Positions 58,743 to 64,000 of a DNA stretch of 64,000 nucleotides are shown in pieces. The translations under genes were made by a program, and so were the position numbers. The notes under the pieces were generated by a model, which made no database searches, was not told where the DNA came from, and saw nothing but the letters and a program-made list of their open reading frames with translations. Source of the stretch: CAZKCI01 sp964584165 (GTDB lineage: Bacteria > Auribacterota > Erginobacteria > Erginobacterales > CAZKCI01); the NCBI GenBank assembly GCA_964584165.1, contig CAZOYW010000003.1, forward strand, positions 1 through 64,000, given 5' to 3'. Each line of letters begins with the position of its first letter. Positions within the stretch are counted from its first letter, which is position 1.

Positions 58743-60914
58743 TCAAAACAGCGGCGGGAGGGAGAGGGCGGGGTGGTGGGCCTTCTTCAGGAACTCCAGC
58801 AGAGAGGCGGAGTCGGCGGCGACCGTTTCGTCGGCGATCATGTCTATAAAGCCGGGAATCCCGATCTCCTGCCCCCGCTTGATCAGGTCTTCGCGCAAAA
58901 ACTCCTTGAGCTCCTTGGTCAGCCAGACCAGGCGCCGGAGGCCCCCGTCTCCGGAGATGAACTTCTTGCTCGTGAGGTAGAGCCTCCCCACCCCCAGGAA
59001 ACCGGGCGTCTGCACGCCGCCCCCGACCATCCCGGCCAGGGTGACGAAGTCCATCCCGCAGGGGGTGATCGCCGTGAACTCCCGGTTGACCGCCATCACC
59101 CCGTTCGCCTCCGGGATGACGGCGAGGATGCACTCGAAGCAGCCGCAGGAGGTCATCGGATCGACCAGCATCGAATAGATGCTGAAGCGCTTCAGGGCCC
59201 GGTGGGAGGCCTCGTCGACGAAGGCGTTGATCCCCTCCCACTGGCCGATGGCGGGCTCGACGGTTTTGCCCTTGGCCACCGGCTGGTTGGGGCCGCGCGG
59301 GTTGATCTCGTGGGCGGCCTTCCCGTCCAGCCAGTTGTAGGCGCCGCAGAGGCCGAGCCGCTCCGGGCTGATGATGCAGACGTGGTTGGGGGCGAAGGAC
59401 TGGCAGAGGGTGCAGGAGTAGAAGGTCTCCACCGACTCGTCGGTCATCCCCGCCACCCGGGCGTCGCGCGCGGCGTAGGCGGCCTTGGCCGATTTGATCT
59501 CCCGCTCTACGTCGGCGGGCAGCGTGAAGATCTCCACCTCGGCCTTGTCGATAATCGCCCCGAAGTCGTTGTGGAGGCGGGCGACGACGATCTCGCCGAG
59601 GTGGCGGAGGCGGAAGCCGGAGGCGAAGGCCTTCTTGCCGATCCTCAGCCAGACCATGTCCCGCTGCCCCATGTGCATGACGCCCATCGCCCCGTTGATG
59701 AAGGTGTGGACCTGGCGCTCCAGGATCGACTCGAAGTCCTTCTCCATCTTCCTCCCGGCGACGCGGACCACGATCCCCAGGGGGAAGGACCCGGCGGGGG
59801 CGACGGCGTCGAGGTCCGGACCGTGGAGGGAGACCCGGCCGTCCGCGATCTTCCCCAGGTCGCCCTGGAAGAGATACTCGAAGGCCTTGGAGTACTTCGA
59901 GCCGGCCTGGGCCCGGAGGTCCTCCTTGCGCACCCGCTCCCCTTCGAAGGCGGCGGCGTAGGGAACGGGGAGGGGGATCTCCTTGACCTTGATCTTGATC
60001 CCCCGGGCGGTGATGGCCCGGGCCGCGATCTCGGAGTGGTTCTTGACCGAGATCAGGGATTCGTGGACGGTGAGGGGGGAGGAGAGGATCTCGGGGACGT
60101 CGGTGTCGGCGATCACCGGGCAGCCGAGGACGAGGGCGGCGGCGGCGTTGGCCACCTTCAGCTCGTCGAGCGCGCCGAGCGCGATGACGCAGGCGTTGAC
60201 CCGCTCCTTGCAGTAGGCGAGGCACTCGCTTCGCTGCCCCTTCTTCAGCCCGCCGAAGGTGAGCGCGGCGCGGAGAGCGAAGTTCAGGGCGTAGACCACG
60301 GAAGGGGTGTCCCGGCCGAAGGGGACGACGTAATTGTCCCAACCGAGGTCGACTCCCGCCTCCTTGAGCTGGTCGATCACGGAGACCTTCCCGACCGATC
60401 CGCCGACCACGACCAGGATGTTTTTCTTCTGGAACTCGCGGACGATGCCGGACGCCGTGGCCGGGTCGGGGGCCGCGCCCAGGATCGCCGCCACCCCCGG
60501 CATCCGCCCGTCCACGAGCATGATCCCGAGCGTGCGCAGGATGGTGTCGGTGAAGAAGCCGTTGCAGGACTCCTGGGGCTCCTCCTTCCGGAGGTAGCGG
60601 ACGGCCATCAGGACCTCCTCGGAGAGGAGGGTCGAGAGCCCCGCGTTCACGGCGTCGCCGAGCGGCGGCGGCCGGTCGGAGGAAAGAGGGGGGAGAAGCT
60701 TTTTCGCCTCGGCGAGGAGAGAAGCTCCGTCGGAGAGGGTCCGGGCCTCGAGGCCGAGGAGGGCGTAGGCGGCGGGGAGGTAGAAGGCGGTCTCGGGAAA
60801 GCCGATCCGCGCCCCCTCCCCCAGGTCGGCGCGGGCGGCGGCGACCTTCTCCTCGGCCAGGCGAAAGGCCTGATGGGCGCCCTGGACGGCGAGTTTGACG
60901 ACGATCTCGGACAT
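58743..60914 (-). CDS. acsB: Acetyl-CoA synthase (CODH/ACS beta subunit)
   Basis: 723 residues, full length. It joins methyl, CO and CoA to make acetyl-CoA. The A-cluster ligands are all present: Cys501, Cys504, Cys513 and Cys523 (CTLCQSFAPNHVC ... LC) for the 4Fe-4S cluster, and Cys590-Gly-Cys592 for the distal nickel. From memory of Moorella numbering (506/509/518/528 and 595/597) the spacing is identical with a shift of five. The N-terminal CODH-binding and Rossmann-like segments are retained. Start at 60914; the longer frame runs through repeat DNA. It heads the acs cluster. No acsA/cooS gene is next to it. Confidence 0.97.
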   Translation of the reverse strand: MSEIVVKLAVQGAHQAFRLAEEKVAAARADLGEGARIGFPETAFYLPAAYALLGLEARTLSDGASLLAEAKKLLPPLSSDRPPPLGDAVNAGLSTLLSEEVLMAVRYLRKEEPQESCNGFFTDTILRTLGIMLVDGRMPGVAAILGAAPDPATASGIVREFQKKNILVVVGGSVGKVSVIDQLKEAGVDLGWDNYVVPFGRDTPSVVYALNFALRAALTFGGLKKGQRSECLAYCKERVNACVIALGALDELKVANAAAALVLGCPVIADTDVPEILSSPLTVHESLISVKNHSEIAARAITARGIKIKVKEIPLPVPYAAAFEGERVRKEDLRAQAGSKYSKAFEYLFQGDLGKIADGRVSLHGPDLDAVAPAGSFPLGIVVRVAGRKMEKDFESILERQVHTFINGAMGVMHMGQRDMVWLRIGKKAFASGFRLRHLGEIVVARLHNDFGAIIDKAEVEIFTLPADVEREIKSAKAAYAARDARVAGMTDESVETFYSCTLCQSFAPNHVCIISPERLGLCGAYNWLDGKAAHEINPRGPNQPVAKGKTVEPAIGQWEGINAFVDEASHRALKRFSIYSMLVDPMTSCGCFECILAVIPEANGVMAVNREFTAITPCGMDFVTLAGMVGGGVQTPGFLGVGRLYLTSKKFISGDGGLRRLVWLTKELKEFLREDLIKRGQEIGIPGFIDMIADETVAADSASLLEFLKKAHHPALSLPPLF

Positions 60915-60924
60915 ATAGCTACGA

Positions 60925-60930
60925 ATTATG
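60925..60930 (-). promoter_or_regulatory. -10 box (CATAAT) of acsB
   Basis: On the minus strand, CATAAT ends ten bases before the ATG, so the leader would be only about 3 nt; there is no ribosome site. It is the most likely start of the acs transcript. Confidence 0.45.
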
Positions 60931-60996
60931 CGGATTCGGCGAATTGCGCGAATTATGCGAATGGCTTGGCTATATATATCACAAGCCGGATTGCGG

Positions 60997-61045
60997 TGGG
61001 AGGGGCATTCTTGCCGCGATCCGGGCCGGCGGGGATTGGCCGGCG
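60997..61045. repeat. GTGGGAGGGGC-type dispersed element
   Basis: GGTGGGAGGGGCATTCTTGC followed by CGATCCGGGCCGGCGGGGAT, a partial copy of the family seen intact at 62636-62700. Confidence 0.7.
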
Positions 61046-61047
61046 CG

Positions 61048-61056
61048 TGGTATATT
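61048..61056 (+). promoter_or_regulatory. Extended -10 box (TGGTATATT) of beta-helix gene
   Basis: TGG plus TATATT ends 16 bases before the ATG, giving a leader of about 9 nt. Only a weak GAGG lies between. Confidence 0.45.
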
Positions 61057-61072
61057 TCGAGCGAGGCGGCCG

Positions 61073-62566
61073 ATGAAAGCGTTGTCGATCCTCCTGCTCG
61101 CCTTTCCCTGGCCGGCATACTGCGGCCAAACCTATTATGTCTCCACCTCCGGAGACGACTCCCATCCCGGGACCTTCTCCCAGCCTTTCCGGACCGTCCA
61201 GCGCGCCGCCGATCTCGTCGCCCCCGGCGACTCCGTCCTGATCCGGTCCGGCGTCTATCGCGAGTATCTCACCGTCGAGCGCTCGGGCGCGCCGGGCGCC
61301 CCGATCTCCTTTGCCGCCTTCGCCGGCGAGACGGCCATCCTGGACGGGACCGGCCTGGACTGGAGGTACGGGATCAACGTCGAGGGGAGCGACTATCTCC
61401 GTTTCGAAGGGATCGCGGTGCGCAACTACTCCCGGGGCGGCGCGCCCGGTTTCGGCTTCGTCTCCTGGTCCCACAGCAGCGGGATCGAGCTTCGGCGGAT
61501 GGAGTTCTCCGGCGTGGGGACGGCGGTCAAGCTCCACGCCGGCGGCGACGGCATCTTCCTCGAAGACATCGGAGCCCGGGACTACGCTTGGAGCGGTTTC
61601 GACTGCGGGCCGGCGGGTCCGGGGAGGCAGATCACCCTGCGGCGTTTCGCCGCCTGGGGGCCGGGGACGGGGAACGACACCGCCGCGGACGGCTTCGCCG
61701 TGGAAACGGGAGCGGACATCCGGGTCGAGGATTGCCTCTCGTCCGGCCACGCCGGCGACGGTTTCGATTTCAAATCCGACCGGACGGAGCTCGTTCGCGT
61801 CGTATCCCTGAGGAATGCCCGGAACAACCTCAAGCTCTGGGGGAAGGATTCCACGGTCGTCAACTCGCTCTCCGTCGACTCCGGCCTGACTAATCTGGTC
61901 CTCTCCGAGTGGGGGACCTACACGGTGGCCAACTGCCTCTTCGCCGGCTCGCTCTCCTACGGATATCTGGCCGAGTTCGGCTACGGGGGCGGCGCGACCG
62001 GCGCGGCGGTTTACAACAGCATCTTTTACAGCGACCGGCCGGAGATGGGCGGAACGCTGGTCTATTTCGGCCCCGGCCTATCGCTCGCCGCCGCCGGCAA
62101 CGTCTGCTTCAACCCCTACCGCCCGGACGCGGTGATCTGCGCCGCCTTCCTCTCTCCGGAGAGGTGCTTCAGCGCCGAGGAGATCTGCGACGGGACCTGG
62201 CGGTCGGCCTCGGGGCGCGGGGAGGGGGACATCTACGCCGATCCCCTCTTCGTCGATCCCGCCGCCTTGGACTATCGTTTGCTCCCGGCCAGTCCAGCCA
62301 TTAACAGCGCGGCGGTCATCTTCTCGCCGGCGGGCGACCTGGACGGAGTCGCCCGCCCCCAACGGGGGGGCTACGACCGGGGGCCCTACGAGTACGGGGC
62401 GGACCTCAACGACGACGGGGTCCTGGACAGCCGCGACCTGGGGATCTTATTCAGCGGCTGGGGCGGGACGGTGAAGGCCGACCTGGACGGGGACGGGTCG
62501 GTGGGGGAGGGGGACCTCGAGCTGATGATACAAATAAGTAAGAAGGCAGAAGTGCCAGGGCTGTGA
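61073..62566 (+). CDS. Secreted right-handed parallel beta-helix protein with dockerin-like tail
   Basis: 497 residues with a signal peptide (cut near YCG, about 17). YYVSTSGDDSHPGTFSQPFRT (about 21-41) and TVQRAADLVAPGDSVLIRSGVYRE (about 41-64) are the usual start of pectate-lyase-like beta-helices, whose rungs follow to about 430. The C-terminus has two Ca-binding dockerin-type repeats: DLNDDGVLDSRDLGIL and DLDGDGSVGEGDLELM. It may be a surface polysaccharide-acting or binding protein held by dockerin-cohesin type contacts. No catalytic residues can be named. Confidence 0.78.
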   Translation: MKALSILLLAFPWPAYCGQTYYVSTSGDDSHPGTFSQPFRTVQRAADLVAPGDSVLIRSGVYREYLTVERSGAPGAPISFAAFAGETAILDGTGLDWRYGINVEGSDYLRFEGIAVRNYSRGGAPGFGFVSWSHSSGIELRRMEFSGVGTAVKLHAGGDGIFLEDIGARDYAWSGFDCGPAGPGRQITLRRFAAWGPGTGNDTAADGFAVETGADIRVEDCLSSGHAGDGFDFKSDRTELVRVVSLRNARNNLKLWGKDSTVVNSLSVDSGLTNLVLSEWGTYTVANCLFAGSLSYGYLAEFGYGGGATGAAVYNSIFYSDRPEMGGTLVYFGPGLSLAAAGNVCFNPYRPDAVICAAFLSPERCFSAEEICDGTWRSASGRGEGDIYADPLFVDPAALDYRLLPASPAINSAAVIFSPAGDLDGVARPQRGGYDRGPYEYGADLNDDGVLDSRDLGILFSGWGGTVKADLDGDGSVGEGDLELMIQISKKAEVPGL

Positions 62567-62803
62567 TCCGGCCGGATGATCCGACCGATCCGTCGGATCC
62601 GACCAATCGGTCGGATGCGTCGCGCGACAGCGATTTGTGGGAGGGGCGTCTCGCCGCGATCCGGGCCGGCTTGGATCGGGGAGAGGACGCCCCTCCCATA
62701 ATCCCGCCGGCGCGAGCCTCGGCATCGGGGCCCCGAGTGGATTCTTGGGAGACGGGGCAGGCAGGAATGCCCCTCCCACAATCCGATGCTACTGATGAAG
62801 AAA
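62567..62803. repeat. Intergenic dispersed repeats between convergent surface-protein genes
   Basis: Holds GATCCGTCGGATCCGACC (62590 region), an inverted element GTGGGAGGGGCGTCTCGCC / GGACGCCCCTCCCA (62638-62700) and a further CCCCTCCCAC at 62769-62778. No gene is supported. Confidence 0.7.
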
Positions 62804-62832
62804 AGGGCGGCTCCCCATCCCGGGGAGCCGCC
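62804..62832 (-). terminator. Rho-independent-like terminator of FG-GAP gene
   Basis: A perfect 12-bp stem (62804-62815 / 62821-62832) with a five-base loop; on the minus strand it is followed by TTTTCTTC. It lies 55 bp past the stop codon. Confidence 0.85.
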
Positions 62833-62886
62833 CCTGGCTTCTTATCCCTGCTTGATACTTCTTACTTCACACTTCTCATTTCTTAT

Positions 62887-64000
62887 TTATTTGCTGACCG
62901 GCAAGTCCCCGCAGGTCCCGTGGTAGGCGCGGGTCACTCCGGGGATCGCCCAGAGGCCGGTGCAGTCCTTGAAGACCCCGATCGACGGGTAGCCAATCCC
63001 GTCGTAGTCGGCCGGGACCGGCCAGTCGCGGCAGCCGCCGTAGTACATCCGGGTGAAGTCGGGGATGGCCCAGAGGCCGAGGTGGGAGCGGAAGATCCCG
63101 GGGTCGGCCGTGCCGTCCCCGTCGTAGTCGGCCGGGAGCGGCCAGTCGGAGGATCCCCCGACGTAGAAGCGGGAGACGTTCCGGACCGACCAGAGGCCTT
63201 CCGGCGGCCGGTAGATCCCGACCACCCAGGCCCCGTCGCCCCGCCAGTCGGCCGGGACGGGCCGGTCGCCGGTGGCGCCGAAGAAGATCCGGGTCAGGTC
63301 GAGGACCGCCCAGCGGTTTTCCGAGCCGCGGAAGACGGCGATGTCATCGACCCCGTCCCCGTCGTAGTCGCCGGGGGCGGGGAAGTCGGACGAGCCGCCG
63401 AAGTAGGCGCGGGTGAAGCCGCGGACCGACCAGAGGCCGTAGTAGGAGCGGAAGACCGCCATCTCGGTCGTCCCGTCGCCGTCATAGTCCCCGGAGACGG
63501 GGAGGTCGCCGGCCGCCCCGAAGAAGGCCCGGGTCAGGGCCCGGATCGCCCAGATGCCGTAGGAGGAGCGGAAGACGGACATCTCGGCCGTCCCGTCGCC
63601 GTTGTAGTCGCCGTCGGCGACGAGGTAGGAGGCCGGGGTGCGGTCCGGACCGCAGGTCGGCGAGGGCGAGGCTATCGGAGTGGGCGTGGGCGGCGGTGTC
63701 TTGTAGCCGAAGGGCGTCGGCGAGGGCGTCGGCGGAATCGGCGTCGCCGTAGGGGTGGTGACCAGGACGACCTGGACCAGGTCCACGCAGACGCCCCAGC
63801 CGTAGTCGGTCGAAGGGAGGAAGGAGATGTAGTAGTCATCCGAGAGGTTGGGGAGGGAGATCGTCCGCTGGGTCCAGGAGTTGACCGCCGAGGTGTAGTT
63901 GGCGAGCTGCTGCCAGGAACCGTTGTAGGAGGAGCGGTAGTAAACGGCCATCGTGTCGAAGTCGCCCTCCCAGGAACCCTGGGTGTGGTAGAAGGTGAGG
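62887..64000 (-). CDS. FG-GAP/VCBS-repeat surface protein, 5' end beyond window
   Basis: The open frame continues without stop to the last base, so the true start lies to the right; an internal ATG at 63951 is not the start. The visible 371 residues begin with LTFYHTQGSWEGDFDTM, run through a beta-rich domain, a Thr/Pro-rich linker (PIPPTPSPTP), and six FG-GAP-like repeats of about 40 residues, each with DYDGDG, an FR and a G(L/I)W(A/S)(I/V) element, ending at LPVSK. The repeats probably bind calcium and form a propeller-like domain. It is a secreted or surface protein of unknown role. Confidence 0.82.
   Translation of the reverse strand, partial: LTFYHTQGSWEGDFDTMAVYYRSSYNGSWQQLANYTSAVNSWTQRTISLPNLSDDYYISFLPSTDYGWGVCVDLVQVVLVTTPTATPIPPTPSPTPFGYKTPPPTPTPIASPSPTCGPDRTPASYLVADGDYNGDGTAEMSVFRSSYGIWAIRALTRAFFGAAGDLPVSGDYDGDGTTEMAVFRSYYGLWSVRGFTRAYFGGSSDFPAPGDYDGDGVDDIAVFRGSENRWAVLDLTRIFFGATGDRPVPADWRGDGAWVVGIYRPPEGLWSVRNVSRFYVGGSSDWPLPADYDGDGTADPGIFRSHLGLWAIPDFTRMYYGGCRDWPVPADYDGIGYPSIGVFKDCTGLWAIPGVTRAYHGTCGDLPVSK

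Noticed and set aside
58620..61076. An open frame of 818 codons opposite acsB
   Set aside because: Shadow of acsB: composition is Gly/Asp/Glu/Val-rich without motifs, while acsB has all A-cluster ligands.

Overview
The window is gene-dense, roughly two-thirds G+C, and comes from an anaerobic Gram-negative bacterium. The Gram-negative call rests on two LpxL-type acyltransferases, a FadL-type porin, a DUF1302-type barrel, several other predicted outer-membrane barrels and two AsmA-like proteins. The anaerobe/acetyl-CoA-pathway call rests on acsB, acsC, acsD, a corrinoid-protein reductive activator, folD and fhs together on one strand. Six-fold FG-GAP repeats, a dockerin-tailed beta-helix protein, a eukaryote-type hexokinase and TGS-nucleoside kinases would suit an uncultured PVC-type lineage such as Omnitrophota or Aureabacteria, but that placement is inference. 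I saw no rRNA, tRNA, integrase, transposase or CRISPR array.

Layout. 1-10.1 kb: a secreted astacin-like protease; a large DHH-like protein joined by a decamer repeat array to malonyl-CoA decarboxylase; then a DUF3352-like lipoprotein with an overlapping barrel gene. 10.2-17.7 kb: TPR protein, rubrerythrin-like ferritin, M48 protease, desulforedoxin-domain protein, lepA, a zinc-ribbon/PTS-EIIA fusion and an AsmA-like protein. 17.8-28.8 kb: envelope lipid genes, comprising an LpxL-like acyltransferase with an acyl-CoA synthetase, an MMPL exporter / PadR / LolA-like / DUF1302 cluster, a second LpxL-like gene, and hexokinase. 29-35.3 kb: two tandem TGS-uridine-kinase paralogues, then rpe, rpiB and transaldolase. 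35.5-45.3 kb: AsmA-like protein, DoxX, a tightly overlapping menA / polyprenyl synthase / NDH-2 quinone operon, barrels, FadL-like porin, LysE exporter, an Fe-S PD-(D/E)XK nuclease and a family-3 solute-binding protein. 45.5-51 kb: a hybrid PAS histidine kinase, two unrecognised small genes, a DRTGG P-loop protein and a NUDIX enzyme. 51.1-60.9 kb: the acetyl-CoA (Wood-Ljungdahl) cluster. 61-64 kb: surface proteins, the last running off the right edge.

Three themes run across the window. First, many genes end in a long, near-perfect hairpin that contains or touches the stop codon. Second, many genes that lack a Shine-Dalgarno sequence have a TANNNT-type -10 box 6-7 nt before the start codon, which predicts leaderless mRNAs; others on both strands keep a clear GGAGG. 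Third, almost every intergenic gap holds degenerate short-period or palindromic repeats. These repeats supply stop codons (rpe, acsD, the DHH-like gene) or C-terminal tails (folD, tal) to neighbouring genes, and one dispersed repeat is split by another element.
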